From assembly GCA_947172415.1 (NCBI GenBank), contig OX359201.1, forward strand, positions 1,054,001 to 1,118,000: 64,000 nt of DNA, written 5' to 3'. Source of the DNA: Chondrosia reniformis (lineage: Eukaryota; Porifera; Demospongiae; Chondrillida; Chondrillidae). Positions 1 through 18,700 of this stretch are shown piece by piece. Both the position numbers and the translations under genes were made by a program. Numbering within the stretch: the stretch's first letter is position 1; the number at the start of each line of letters is the position of its first letter. Under the pieces are notes generated by a model. That model saw nothing but the letters and a program-made list of their open reading frames with translations. It ran no database searches and had not been told where the DNA came from.

Positions 1-1
1 A

Positions 2-148
2 TTCTCAGATCGTGTATGTGTATTCATGCGCCATCTTGGCAATCAGTGTAGTCTAGCTTGTGTTTATCAGATTGCAGCCATCCTCATCACGGTGCCCAAA
101 TGGTGTAAGGAAAGAAGCACATGTGGAGAAGCTAGCAACATGCAGTGA
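2..148 (+). CDS. 3' end of an Fe(II)/2OG oxygenase-like paralogue (partial, runs in from left edge)
   Basis: The frame open from the left edge encodes the C-terminal segment shared by the window's other oxygenase copies: VCVFMRHLGNQCSL, then AAILITVPKWCKER, then CGEAS. It stops at a TGA at 146-148. The usual tail (SNDGSPSAKK) is still readable in another frame from about 144 to a TAG at 183-185, so a small indel has shortened this copy by about a dozen residues. The catalytic domain lies outside the window. No function is predicted for this tail. Confidence 0.6.
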   Translation, partial: FSDRVCVFMRHLGNQCSLACVYQIAAILITVPKWCKERSTCGEASNMQ

Positions 149-1034
149 TAGCTATGATGGTAGCCCATCTGCAAAGAAACTATAGTGATGCATGAAGTCT
201 GATTTAAAAACATTTGGTGAATACTCTAAACACTAATCAGTGTGCTATTATAAAATTTGTGATTTTGTTGCATTATGCCAAATTATATTAATATCTATAA
301 ATTATTTATAAATGCAACTAGTGTGACCATGCATGCATCTCAATATAAATATCAAGCATGTAGATATATAGCACTCAGTAGTACATGTACATTTTGTTGT
401 ACACATGCCATGACGTGACTAAAATATATAGTAAAATCAGGTGAGTGCAATTTTACCCGGACATTTACTGTGTCTATATACAGACCTTAATTCTCTGATT
501 TTTATGCTGAATGCTATATACTCTAGATCTTATGCTGTAAAATTTATTGAATTGATTGATATTGTCATGAAACAACAGCTGCTGATTACGAAATCTATAG
601 TTATAGGAGTGCTCTTTTTTATCATAATTAGAAGTTATATATATAATTTCTCACTTGGGATGAGAATGCTAATTTTAAACTTTAAAAAGCGAAAGCACTA
701 TATAGCGAAATGAAGGTTACGACCAAGAAGCAATATTGGTTTATATAGAAACTGACGCCGCCGCTACCATCTCAGGGAGTAGCATGAATGCATGGTTTGA
801 TAAAATGAGACAACTTTCCCTCATATGGGTGCATCTGCACATGTACACACTAACGCACCGCGTACCGTATGGTCATATTGGATAAATATAAAGACACAAA
901 CATACAGGGTTGGTCACGATCAGATGCTACAATCGGTAATTATATATACTATTATAATGTACGGTAGACTCGCCCCTCTTTCTAATCTCCAATTACAACT
1001 TCAATTATCGCAAGCGGGGGGCGTAGCTTATCCA
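149..1034. other. Intergenic, AT-rich
   Basis: Spacer between the oxygenase copy at the left edge and the next one. A 90-codon frame at 441-713 opens with GTG, is rich in Ile, Leu and Tyr, and shows no recognisable motif, so it is not called. The frame of the downstream gene stays open back to an ATG at 825, but paralogues support the start at 1035. Confidence 0.5.
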
Positions 1035-2459
1035 ATGAAAATGGCCGTCTGGGACAGTACACGCACACAATGGTGGTCACGGGAACCTAGAGTTGTACCT
1101 TCTCTACAAAGCCTTGCTCAAAGTAACATCTTTGATAGCATCGTCAGTACCTTGGGAGTACTTGATCGAGATATCCGCGGAATATTTAGCTGTGGGGGGT
1201 ATCTCGATGCTCCCGATCAGATCGAGCTAGTTTATCGCAAAAAGAACGGAGAATGGTCTTCGCAGTCTGTGATATTTCCTGGACCTAATCTGGAGTGTCT
1301 GAAAGACTTGATCGAAGCAGGCTCGCCAGCTACATTTGGACGCGGAGAGGAGAACGTGTATGACAAGAACTACCGCGATGCCGTGTCCTTGGAACCTTCC
1401 ATGTTCATGACCAACTTTCAACCTGCTTCTTCATCCATACTGCAAAAAATCCATTCTCTGTTGCTGCAACCTTTCGATCCCCTTTACGACATTCAAGTGG
1501 AACCCCACAAGTTGAACATCTACACAACTGGAGGTCACTTCAAGGCCCATGTGGACACTCCTCGCAGTTTGTCCATGATTGGTAGTCTTGTTATTTGTCT
1601 TCCAAGCTTTTTCCGTGGTGGTCAGCTGATAACTAAACATGGAGGCAAGAAGATATCCTTTGACTGGTCTGCCACGTCAGACTATCCTCCTTGTAAGCTG
1701 AAGTGGGCTGCCTTCTACAGTGATGTTGAGCACGAGATACTACCTGTGACAGAAGGACATCGTGTTACCATGACATTCAACCTCTATGGAGTTGGATTGC
1801 ATGTATGGAACTGCGATAGACTGAAATTGGTGCCAGCAACTTCAAAAGATCCAATAGTTGATTACACCTCTTTGCCATTTTACCATGAGCTACGAAGTAT
1901 AATAAGAAATCCTGCTTTCATGAGAGAGGGAGGTGTTCTTGGGTTTCCATGCCAACACTGCTATTTTGCAGTGAAGGAAAAGCTAAACCATGAAGAGAAT
2001 CTTACAGTATTGTTGAAGGGTTCAGATAATGTTGTGTATTCAGTGGCCAAACTATTGTCCCTCAATGTGAGTGTCAAACCAGTTAACCGTGAGATGAATG
2101 TAGTTTTAAGCAACTTCTTGCCTAGTAAGGAGCTACTTAGGAGGAAGGATTCACCACTTGAAGATGATGAAAGCAGTATAGAGGTCATTCCAGATAATTA
2201 TAAAGTCAAGTTTACTGAGGCTATTGCATGGGTAACTGGAAGTGGTAAACCAGATCTGGCATTTGTATTCATGCGCTATCATCGTGATATCATAGAGGAG
2301 GAGAGAAGAGATGCTCTAGATTATATTTACCAGGAGCCAGCCATCCTCATCACGGTGCCCAAATGGTGTAAGGAGAGAAGAACATGTGGAGAAGTTAGCA
2401 AAAGTGATAGCAATGATAGTATTGCTGGTAGCCCATCTGCAAAGAAACAGTTTTATTAA
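1035..2459 (+). CDS. Fe(II)/2-oxoglutarate-dependent oxygenase-like protein, copy A (intronless)
   Basis: Intronless 474-residue frame. The start at 1035 (MKMAV) is chosen because the copy at 25338 begins the same way and two others begin MAV; an in-frame ATG at 825 would add 70 poorly conserved residues. The double-stranded beta-helix core is visible: His172-Val-Asp174 in FKAHVDTPR, distal His233 in DVEHEILPV and Arg243 in GHRVTMTFNLY. These fit the HxD...H iron triad and the 2-oxoglutarate-binding Arg of the prolyl-4-hydroxylase-like superfamily. From GGYLDAPDQIELVY to about DAVSLEP the DNA is almost identical to the other copies. No signal peptide or membrane segment is obvious. The substrate is unknown; hydroxylation of a protein or small molecule is a family-level inference. 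Confidence 0.85.
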   Translation: MKMAVWDSTRTQWWSREPRVVPSLQSLAQSNIFDSIVSTLGVLDRDIRGIFSCGGYLDAPDQIELVYRKKNGEWSSQSVIFPGPNLECLKDLIEAGSPATFGRGEENVYDKNYRDAVSLEPSMFMTNFQPASSSILQKIHSLLLQPFDPLYDIQVEPHKLNIYTTGGHFKAHVDTPRSLSMIGSLVICLPSFFRGGQLITKHGGKKISFDWSATSDYPPCKLKWAAFYSDVEHEILPVTEGHRVTMTFNLYGVGLHVWNCDRLKLVPATSKDPIVDYTSLPFYHELRSIIRNPAFMREGGVLGFPCQHCYFAVKEKLNHEENLTVLLKGSDNVVYSVAKLLSLNVSVKPVNREMNVVLSNFLPSKELLRRKDSPLEDDESSIEVIPDNYKVKFTEAIAWVTGSGKPDLAFVFMRYHRDIIEEERRDALDYIYQEPAILITVPKWCKERRTCGEVSKSDSNDSIAGSPSAKKQFY

Positions 2460-3069
2460 TGATTTTTGATTATAATCGATGGATACCGTAAATACACTAT
2501 TCCTTTGGTCTTTTAACAATATACTTGTCCCTGATGACTATATAGATGTTAGCTGTCAATGAATACTGTACTCATTATTCATATTATGTTCATCTATTGT
2601 ACTCAAACATTTTATCTGTGCGATTATAGTTTATAATATTAATTCCGCTATAACTGGCTCTGTACTCCGATATATATCATTTTATATCATTACATGGTGC
2701 ATGTGTATACATATATATATATGTATGTCAGGGAGTCTTACAGTGTTGAAAAGTATACTTAATATTTGTATAAATAATGGTAGGTTATCATCTGTATCTA
2801 CTTCTCTATTTTCTCACCAGTAAGTGCCAACAATATTAGCAAAACAAAGAAGTGATATAGTATGCGTAGAGACTTACACTAGCTAATAAAAAAAGTACAC
2901 TAGCTAATGCTGGCTAGTGTTAACAGATTTCTGCTGAAATATAAAATGCCAAATTCCTTTTATACGTGTAGGTCTACATGATATCAATTAATTTGGAATT
3001 TCTACCTTAAAGGTGTCATGAATATCATAAAAATATAGGTCTCGTTTTCCAGATCAATGCTAATTAAAA
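2460..3069. other. Intergenic, AT-rich
   Basis: No gene seen. It holds the presumed 3' UTR of oxygenase copy A and the promoter of the JmjC gene, with short TA runs (near 2707-2725) and no recognisable repeat family. Confidence 0.4.
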
Positions 3070-9609
<6,540 letters not shown>

Positions 9610-10584
9610 CTTTTGTAGCTGTACCTTGCAATTGTGTGCATGTGTTATTTGTTGTTAAAATAAATTTGTGTGAGTCATATATTTAATTGATAGTGCATTC
9701 GTTTGACATACATATTATGAGGCAAGTATACGTATATGCATAACAAATGTGTGGTATATGTTAAAATGTCAACTCTTCGTACCTAGTATATATATACATA
9801 TATTGGGCAGAGTTGGTATGTGAAATCTCATTGTGAATAGCCTAAACAACATTGATATGCTTGACATGAACAGAAGGAAAAAGAATAGGTTTTCTTCCTT
9901 GACTTTGGGAAACCTTTGAGCTTTTGTAATAGTTCTAGCAAACTAATTCTAATTAAATTTACAATTCACAAACCTCTGCTTCATCGTTTTTAATATCGTT
10001 TTACGGAGTTATTAACGTTTAACTGTGATTAGCACTATAGCGTATAATTAAGAAAAACTTCGGAGAGATTCAACAGACAACTCCTTAAATTAATGCATCA
10101 TACATTTGTAAAGATCTCAAATTCACCAGTTACTGCGATGACGATTGTTCTGGCATGCGCCTCTCTTCAAAATTTTGACAGTATATTAAGAACCAGTTAA
10201 TGCACGCAGTGAATGCATGGGAATTCTACCGTTCATGCATCAGTGACTCTGCGTGGGGTCGAATCTTTATCTTATATAGACCTTGCAACTTTTGTGAATT
10301 TTGTGAATTAATCCTAATTATAATGACACCAATGCACACCATCTATATAATAATGATACTGATTCGCTGTGCATGCAGATATTCCCATATACGCACATTC
10401 GGCATTATGCAGCAAAATCACTAATTTTATAATTGAACAGATAATATATAGGTAAGAAATGTTTGAATGCAATAAACAAACACAATATTCAACTAATGAT
10501 CAGTCATTAGGGATATATAAGTGTGTTGTGAAAAGACTTTAGGTAGTGTTTACAGTATCCACCAAAAGTTTTTAAAAAAAGAAG
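9610..10584. other. Intergenic
   Basis: Convergent spacer between the JmjC gene and the minus-strand oxygenase copy. Only AT-rich DNA was seen. The 74-codon frame at 10200-10424 has no recognisable features. Confidence 0.4.
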
Positions 10585-12110
10585 TCATCGCTTTGGTTTC
10601 TTTGCAGATGGGCTACCATCATTGCTAGCACTGCTCCCAACTTCTCCATATGTTCTTCTCTCCTTACACCATTTAGGCACCGTGATGAGGATGGCTGCAT
10701 TCTGGTAAACATAACCTAGACTATGTTCATTGCCATAGTGCAGGTATACGCATGCCAGCTAGGTGTTGGTACCCTTGCACAGCTAGTTGCCCATGTAATA
10801 TTCTCAAACTCAACATCAAAACATGATTGCAGGGCCTCCGTATTGCTTTCATATACGTCATCCACAAGTTCCTCCTCCTTCTGGAAATGGCTTAAAACTG
10901 CATTTGACTCACGGTTAACTGGTGTGACACTCACATTGAGGGACAATAGTTTGGCCACTGAATACACAACATTATCTGAACCCTTCAACAATACTGAAAG
11001 ATTCTCGGCATTGTTTAACTTTTCCTTCACTCCAACATAGCAGTGTTGGCATGGAAACCCAAGAATACCCCCCTCTTTCATGAAAGCAGGATTTCTTATT
11101 GCACTTTGTAGCTCATGGTAAAATGGCAAAGAGGTGTAGTCAACTATCAGATCTTTTGAAGTTGCTGGCACCAATTCCACACTATAGAGGTTGAATGTCA
11201 TGGTAACACGATGTCCTTCTGTCACAGGTAGTATCTCGTGCTCAACATCACTGTAGAAGGCAGCCCACTTCAGCTTACAAGGAGGATAGTCTGATGTGGC
11301 AGACCAGTCAAAGGATATCTTCTTGCCTCCATGTTGAGTTACCAGCTGACCGCCACGGAAAAAGCTTGGAAGACAAATAACAAGACTACCAAACATGGAC
11401 ACACTTTGAGGTGTGTCCACATGGGCCTTGAAGTGACCTCCAGTTGTGTAGATGTTCAACTTGTGGGGCTCTGCGCGGATGGTATATACCGACTCGTTAG
11501 GTAGCAACAGAGAATGGATTTTTTGCAGTATGGATGAAGAACAAAGTTGAAAGCTGGTCGCGAACATGGGGGGTTCCAAGGACACGGCATCGCGGTAGTT
11601 CTTGTCATACACGTTCTCCTCTCCGCGTCCAAATGTAGCTGGCGAGCCTGCTTCGATCAAGTCTTTCAGACACTCCAGATTAGGTCCAGGAAATATTACA
11701 GACTGCGAAGACCATTCTCCGTTCTTTTTACGATAAACCAATTCGATCTGATCGGGAGCATCGAGATACCCCCCACAGGTGAACGTTCCGTTAATGTTTT
11801 CAGCTAAATTTCCCAAGTTATCGACAATTACTCTGTGAGCAAGGTCTTGTAGAGAAAGTACATCGCTAGCTGCGTCCATGCTAGGAACGGCCATTTGTAT
11901 TAGGTAACCTGCATGATGATAAAAATTAATTTAGGAGAACCTTTATACTGACTCCGGTGACCTATATAGCTATGGGACCTTATACCTATATCCGGTTCAA
12001 TGGATGCATATAGAAATCAATAGTCAATCTAGCTCTGGAGAGTTTTGGCATCTCTGCATGAGGCGTGCACGTGGATGCCAGCCACTCCAAGTAGAACTTG
12101 GCAGAGGTAT
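10585..12110 (-). repeat. Inverted segmental duplication, arm 1
   Basis: This stretch is the reverse-orientation counterpart of 22376-23903. It covers the oxygenase gene plus about 200 bp upstream, including shared text such as TAGGTAACCTGCATG, GACTCCGGTGACCTATATAG and CCAAGTAGAACTTGGCAGAG. The two arms lie about 10 kb apart and enclose the methyltransferase, WDR31 and the LINE tail. Confidence 0.8.
10716..11894 (-). CDS. Fe(II)/2OG oxygenase-like protein, copy C (C-terminally frameshifted)
   Basis: Minus-strand intronless frame of 392 residues starting MAVPSMDAASDV, as in copy D. The catalytic core is intact, with HVD (His158, Asp160) and the EHEILPVTEGHR block. After FENITWATS the frame shifts and ends in unrelated residues (WHAYTCTMAMNIV) at 10716. 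The family tail (LACVYLHYGNEHSL...AAILITVPKWCKER...GSPSAKKPKR) is still readable in another frame to a stop at 10585. Either an indel truncated the last 50 or so residues of a working enzyme, or the copy is a young pseudogene. The catalytic residues are upstream of the break. Confidence 0.75.
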   Translation of the reverse strand: MAVPSMDAASDVLSLQDLAHRVIVDNLGNLAENINGTFTCGGYLDAPDQIELVYRKKNGEWSSQSVIFPGPNLECLKDLIEAGSPATFGRGEENVYDKNYRDAVSLEPPMFATSFQLCSSSILQKIHSLLLPNESVYTIRAEPHKLNIYTTGGHFKAHVDTPQSVSMFGSLVICLPSFFRGGQLVTQHGGKKISFDWSATSDYPPCKLKWAAFYSDVEHEILPVTEGHRVTMTFNLYSVELVPATSKDLIVDYTSLPFYHELQSAIRNPAFMKEGGILGFPCQHCYVGVKEKLNNAENLSVLLKGSDNVVYSVAKLLSLNVSVTPVNRESNAVLSHFQKEEELVDDVYESNTEALQSCFDVEFENITWATSCARVPTPSWHAYTCTMAMNIV

Positions 12111-12658
12111 TAGAGAAGGTATATTGAATATGCTACGATACCGCATTTCAAAGCTCGGAACGGCCATTTTGCATTAGGTAAGTGTCGGCTGATGATGTAT
12201 TACCATAGACTATCTATACTAACGTAAGTATAGATAGTCTATGGTATTACGATGAGAGCCCACATGCTCACCAGCACTAGGGCCAAACTGTCCTATGAGG
12301 CACAAAATAACAACAATAACAATCATATGTCTTACACTGTAAAATATATGGCGCACCATTCCTACTTGAGGTTAGTGCGCCCAAACAGAGAAGTGTATGG
12401 TTAAGTCGCTTGAATTTCAGTATATATACAACTTCTGTATGATTAGCCTTATCATGTCTTGTTTCGATACTTTTATAGTATATACACGTATACAATGTTG
12501 AATATAACACTTGCTGCAGCCAGCCTATAGCAAATACCTCGAGCTCCTTTCACACTTACTCTTTCGCACATTTCCGCGTACTTCATGGCCTTTACATGTC
12601 GTATAAAAGCATTAAATAAATTTATATAGGCGAGTGGCTTGCAATTCGTGAAGACAAT
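11895..12658. other. Divergent intergenic region with repeats
   Basis: Shared upstream region of oxygenase copy C (minus) and the methyltransferase (plus). It contains the end of the inverted duplication (to about 12110), a 20-bp-arm palindrome at 12201-12246, and at 12357-12455 sequence also found near 35.16-35.25 kb (CCATTCCTACTT, ATGATTAGCCTTATCAT). Confidence 0.5.
12201..12246. repeat. Perfect palindrome, 20-bp arms
   Basis: TACCATAGACTATCTATACT, a 6-nt loop, then its exact reverse complement. Shorter relatives (CATAGATTATCTA and its complement) occur at 46318-46350 and 45856-45882, suggesting a tiny mobile palindrome family. Confidence 0.7.
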
Positions 12659-14772
12659 ATGGACGATAATGTTTCTGTAGAGGTTAAACTGAGTTACAGT
12701 AGCAAGGAATCCATGAAGGCTTATGTTTCAACTTTTGATTCTACGTTTTGTCGTTTTTCTTACGAATATTCCGTGGACAAGATACTAGATAACGTTAAGG
12801 GCAAAGTTCTCCTTGATATTCCATGTGGAGTAGGACAGTATTCGAGAATTGCGTATAAGAAGGGGGCAGACAAGATCATAGCAGTGGATGTAGCACCCGA
12901 ATGCATTAGATTAGCTGAGGAGATGCAAGCAAAAGAGGACATCCCAAAGGAGAGTATCCAATATTTTACAAACGATGCAAAGCTAACAAAAGTGTTTTCT
13001 TCAGAAATGGCCGATATTTGTCTATCTCTGCATCTTTTCTGTTTTGCCAGAAACTGGGATGAATTGGTATCCATGTCTCGCTCACTTTACTGCAACATGA
13101 AGCCAGGGGGTCTTGCCATCATTCACTTTGACAGCATTCAAAGGGTTAAAGGAGATAATGAAGACATGATACTGAATATTAAAGAAAGCTGGAATAAAAT
13201 GTATCACGGTGAAATGCATGTTAAATTTCCAGACTATGAACTTGGACTGCCAGGCAATGTGGAAGCTATATCTGGATCAGGGTTTATTTTTAAGTCACAC
13301 TTGTGGCCCCAAAATATGGTTAGTCTTTGCATGTGGTTTAGATAGATATAGATAGTAATTGGCTGTATGGGGAACCCCTTAACCATGGGCTATAATTACA
13401 GCTGGCTGTGCATGGGACTATGCAGGTTACAAAAATAAATTATAATACAGGGAGTGCATGGTGTGGATACAATTCATTCATGCAGATGATAAAAAATTAT
13501 ATAGATTAAAATATATACAAGATGAATTTTCTATAATAAAAAATTATAAGATGTATTATTATTAAATAAATATATCGAGTTTAGAAAACCCACGGACCTG
13601 GCACCTCCAAACTCGAACTATATATTTGCTGGTTCTTAGATGTCCGGTCACCGATTCTGGTTCTCAGCAGACTGAATGGCATCAGTTAACAAAATTGGGA
13701 AACCTTTCTTCAACACTATATAGTCAAAAGATGTCGTGTCGTCTTTCTGGCTCCCACAATTGCACCATAATAACCAATATATATATATATATCAATATGG
13801 CTTCGAGAAAGGACCTAGAAATGGGCATATTATCATAAAGTTAAGGTATAAAACTTAATCTAAGTGCTGACAAAATGGAATGTGGTCAAGGTAGAGTGTC
13901 TTGAGTTAAAGTACATTATGTATATTCATGCATGAATCCGTAACTTGACCTAGGTAGTGGCTATGCAAAAAGTGATTGTACCAATGGCACTAGTGCATGT
14001 CAGAAACCATTTACAACCATATATAATGTACATAATAAATTTAAAACAAACAAGCAGCATAAATCACACACCAAATATGGCACATCACATTAAATTGAAC
14101 ATTAAACAGGTTATAAACAAGAAGCCATGCTAATACCCCTTTCCTTCTCTTCATGGGTGGGGAAATGGGTGCATGCATGGCTTCTGTATGGGTTATAGAC
14201 CATCTTGTAACTTGCACACAATGGCATAAAGAGCTGATCTCATATATATATAATTATATACTGTCATATACATGCAATTAATAAATATAAGTTACAAGAT
14301 GGTCGGTTGTCCAAACCGGACATTGCATGAAATCAGTACTAGTAATGTTAATTTACATTGAGTTTGCTTCTTAATCTGAAGTACCAGAATTTTATTTTCG
14401 CGATATCCTGTAGAATATAGTGAGATCTCAGCAGTTCGTGTCTTTCCTCCTCTTTGACTCGTATATATATACACACTTATTAAAGGATATATATAATTAA
14501 CAAGTTGACAACACATTTATATGCCTATATATATAGGCCTTATATGTGATAATTAATTTACATTTTATAATATTTATCGACAATCTTCATGATCAAGTTT
14601 TTATAAATGATTATGTACTATACAGGTTGAAAAAGCTCTGAAGGAGGTAGGATTTCAGTCAATGGAGAGGCACGAGATGGAAATCTCTCCTAATTGTCCA
14701 AAGGAAGATATCAAAGACCTTAAAGATTTCATCAAACATCATGATAGGTATTTACTCTTAGCCTTCAAGTAA
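12659..14772 (+). CDS. Class I SAM-dependent methyltransferase (2 exons)
   Basis: Exons 12659-13318 and 14626-14772, 268 residues. The Rossmann motif I is LLDIPCGVGQ (residues 51-60), followed by an acidic strand end IIAVDVAP and the helix ECIRLAEEM; PGGLAIIHFDS fits the late strands of a class I methyltransferase. After the junction the protein reads VEKALKEVGFQSMERHEM and ends HHDRYLLLAFK, a typical terminal strand, so the exon is read through a weak GTATTT donor to the TAA at 14770. No signal peptide or substrate-defining domain was recognised; small-molecule methylation is the default guess. The intron contains hairpins, including 14197-14312, and AT-rich repeats. Confidence 0.75.
14197..14312. 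repeat. Small foldback element
   Basis: GACCATCTTGTAACTT at the left end and its reverse complement AAGTTACAAGATGGTC at the right end enclose about 80 bp of AT-rich sequence, within the methyltransferase intron. Confidence 0.6.
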
Positions 14773-15739
14773 TTTCAATAACTTTTATACGTAAAAATTA
14801 ATTGAAAATCTTTTGAAAATGTAAAAAAAGGAAATAGGGACAACACTGCATGCATGCATCCAGTAACCATGCAGGGGGTTTATCTCCTGTAGGAATACAT
14901 ATATACAATACGACCTATGGAACATATATACGCTATATATAAAGATTAAGAATCCGTACAATCCTCAGTATCTCTGTACACATCAAATTGCCGCAGTACG
15001 ATAGTGTTCCATCATAGTGTAATACAGTAAGGATTCCTTCTCCATTATAGTGTTTTGAAAACAGTTATGCATATACCATATGCATTCCAATTAACACATG
15101 CAGATAGATTACAAATTTACAGCATTCTTAATTTCTTTAAAAGAGGCATCAAGTTGCCAAACTGTTACTTGAGAATTCAGAGAGCTTGTAACAATCCTAT
15201 AGAGAGACAAAAAGCCATTTGCCGATACAAAAAGACATTATTAACTATTCTGTATGTGCATCTTTGTATAACTCTTGGGACTCTCCGTTTTGGGAGAGGT
15301 CTATATGTACGGGGACCTAGCTTTGCCCTCTGGCATGTGTTGCTCTATAATATAATAATACCAATATTGCTTATCCATGTGGAGGAGCATCTAATTGAGT
15401 ACACGGGCGTCCTTACCTTTTTTGAGGTAACTCTTCCACTGCTGTGATACTGTCACATACAGAAATAGTGTGACTCAATAAACATTCTAAAAATATTAAA
15501 AGAAACAACATAATACAAGTTAAGCTTATTATAACACTTATAAGCTCTTATAACACTCAAAGAAATTTTAAATCAATGTATGTATGGTGATGGCTTTTTG
15601 AAGTATAATCTGTGTTGGTAACTGTATAAAACACCTGGACGTAATGTTTCTATACATGTTACAAAGTCAGGATGCTTATATGCTTCGGTAACTTCTGGTC
15701 ACTGCACACATATAAATGTACATCATTTTATGTACGCAT
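14773..15739. other. Intergenic, AT-rich
   Basis: Convergent spacer between the methyltransferase and WDR31. A 130-codon frame at 15055-15447 opens with TTG, has hydrophobic stretches and no recognised motif; it is not supported as a gene. Confidence 0.4.
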
Positions 15740-18700
15740 CTATGCTGCCATACCATAGTCGAGTAGAGATCGTCTCCACACTCTAAAGGACCCATCATCG
15801 GAGGATGAAACAATAGTGGAGTCACTCTCTTTGGAGGCGGCTGAGAGATATTTGCAACATGTCACATTGGATCTGTGTCCTCTAATTTCACAGAGTGATT
15901 TTGTGCTTCTTCTGTCCCATATCTATATACATGCATACAATACAAAACTGAGCACGTACTAGTCAGAAATAATTTCAACAACTATTTGATCATTCTAACG
16001 AGATATAGCTATATATGGAATTATAAAGGATCAAGAAGGCAAAGACTCTCTGGAGTTAGAGAGGAGAAAAGACACTGACTGCCGAGATCTCACATGAATG
16101 GTGGACTACCAGAGCCAACTGTTTTGGCTCAGTGGAAAGAAAGAAAATTACGTATATTTCTCATATACGTACCTGTGTAAAGCTAGCTGTATATAGGTAC
16201 ATTGTACATGTTATATAATAATACATAATATATGTAATATATATAGTACAATATTGAGGGTATTGACCTATATATAATATATAGTACAATCTCTAAATGA
16301 TGAATACCTTCTTTGTTCTCCTATAATCAAATGTTTGATATACGGACCTGTCAATGCCATTTTCTTCTGACTGTAAAGACCTCAAGGTCAAGTTTATATC
16401 ATGAATATAAGACCAGGTCATAATACATTATTTCCTATATATAGTTGCATAATCATTGTACTATATATATAAATATATGCATGTATGTATACTTTCCCAA
16501 GGTCTTAAGGGCTAACCACAATAGCTGGTGCACTTCCTCTCTCTCCAGTGATAAAGTACTTTCCATCTGGGTAGCACTCACAGCATGTCTGCGTATGTAC
16601 CGTATAGAAGATGTGTATTTGAAATATCAATGAGAAGGATTTTAGTAAGTTCAATGAAAAATGAAAAGGGTCAAGATAGTAATTAGACCAGGAATATTAT
16701 ACAAGTGCTGTGAATTACACTATCATGGGATGTGCTGTGAGTATTGCATAACTACTCAATCATGGGAATAGCAGCTAAATTGACTAGCTAAATTAGTGAT
16801 GCAACTGTTTACTGCAATCCAGTAAAACTATGTAGTTCTCTGAATGCTATATACTGTATGCTCTAAAACATACCAAAATATTATGTCTTGAAGGAAAGGT
16901 CTGAACAACATTGAGTGTTCTTATATCCCATACCCTAGATATATACGTAGTTACACATATACTGGATCAAAAAGGGGAAGTATGCATATATATATTAGAT
17001 AGCCCAACTTTTGGAAATCGAATAAAAATTAAACTTAGTAAAATAAGGATTTCTTATAAAACTTTTTTTGGATGGACATCTTTTGACTTGTTGAGTGTCT
17101 GAAGACCGTCAAGGTTGAAACGTTCAATCAATAGATATACCAAAAACTGCATTTTGAGATGCTCAACAAGTCGATAGATGTTCCATCTAATATATCAGTT
17201 CAACTCAGTTTGAAGAAATCCTTATTTTATTAAGTTAAATTTTGATTTGATTTCCTCTGATATGAACCAAAAGTCAGGCTATCTAACAATAATAACAATA
17301 ATAATAATAATAATGATTATTAGAGTGTCAATCAGTAATCTGACCAGCCAAATAGGCTTACTAGTCACAAAAAATTATGTATAACATGAGTATATCACAT
17401 GCATACATAGTATATCACATGCATACATAGTATATCACATGCATAACATGAGTATATCACATGCAATACTGGGTGACATTTGTACTTTAATAGTCCGTCA
17501 ATTTGACTGAAACACTGCTTAAGTAGTGATTATGCAGGATAAGGAAGGGATGACCATATATGGACCAGCATAACCATATACTATAGAGTATCAGTATGCA
17601 CTGCACAGCACCAAACAGTATATACCTCAAGAGCTTGTCCTCACTGCACTGGAGTATGCAGGATTCGTCATTTATCCACTTCATGTGCGTCACCTGCAAA
17701 TATAGTGAAAACATCCAATATACCGTATGGACCTAAATTTTTGTGGGACTAAACTTTCGCAGTTTTCGCGGATTGGGAGCCATCCGTGAAAGTTTAGTCC
17801 CGCGAAAATTTAGGTCCATACGGTATATGGCATGTTGTACTATTAATTTAGGTCCATACGGTATATGGCATGTTGTACTATTAATTTAGGTCCATACGGT
17901 ATATGGCATGTTGTACTATTAATTTAGGTCCATACGGTATATGGCATGTTGTACTATTACAACCAAGAAACAGTACTACTTTTAATAGGTAGAAATTTTA
18001 ATGAGTAATACCAGAATCACTACAACTTGCACCCCTAAGTCTGGACTATTCAAACCGCTAAAATTAGTACCCACTAAAATAGAGACTTTAAGGCATTAGA
18101 GAGAGTTTAGTAAATAGATTAAATGTGTTGTATTTTTATGCATACAATTCAATTTAATCAGTCAGTATCCATGGTAACCAACCAGATTTCTAGAGATTGA
18201 GCGGCTGGTAATAGCTTGAGAGGTGACAGTGTCCCACAGCGTAACAGAGGTGTCTCTGGATCCACTACACAGTCTATCCTTGTGAGCTTCGGAACCAGCT
18301 ATGGTCGTCACAGCAAACCCATGTGCCCTGAACACACTAGCTGGGGTGGGCGTGTCAGGAGAGGAGGTATCTACCAATTTCCACTGATATATGTTGTGAT
18401 CTCGAGAGGAGCCATACACTATATCTGGTCCGTGAGCACCCAAGACCTAAGTGCATACGTACAGACACTTGGATTGGACACCACCCCCTACCACCCATAA
18501 ATGTACTATATGAATATTAAAATACGCACAAGTACACCATATAAAATTAGAAAAGGACATCAAAAAAGGCAGAAGGCAGATTTCAGGATTGGTGAATCTT
18601 TTATAAAGTTTTGTAATACAAATTAGTTCCCTATAGGCTTTTTTATTACAGAGTAGGCATAGCATGTATGAAAAGGGTGTAGTATATTATTCAAATGAGT

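Noticed and set aside
441..713. 90-codon frame with hydrophobic stretches
   Set aside because: GTG start, AT-rich composition, no motif, no splice signals that extend it.
15055..15447. 130-codon membrane-like frame
   Set aside because: TTG start, no family recognised, AT-rich; the methyltransferase ends upstream without needing it.
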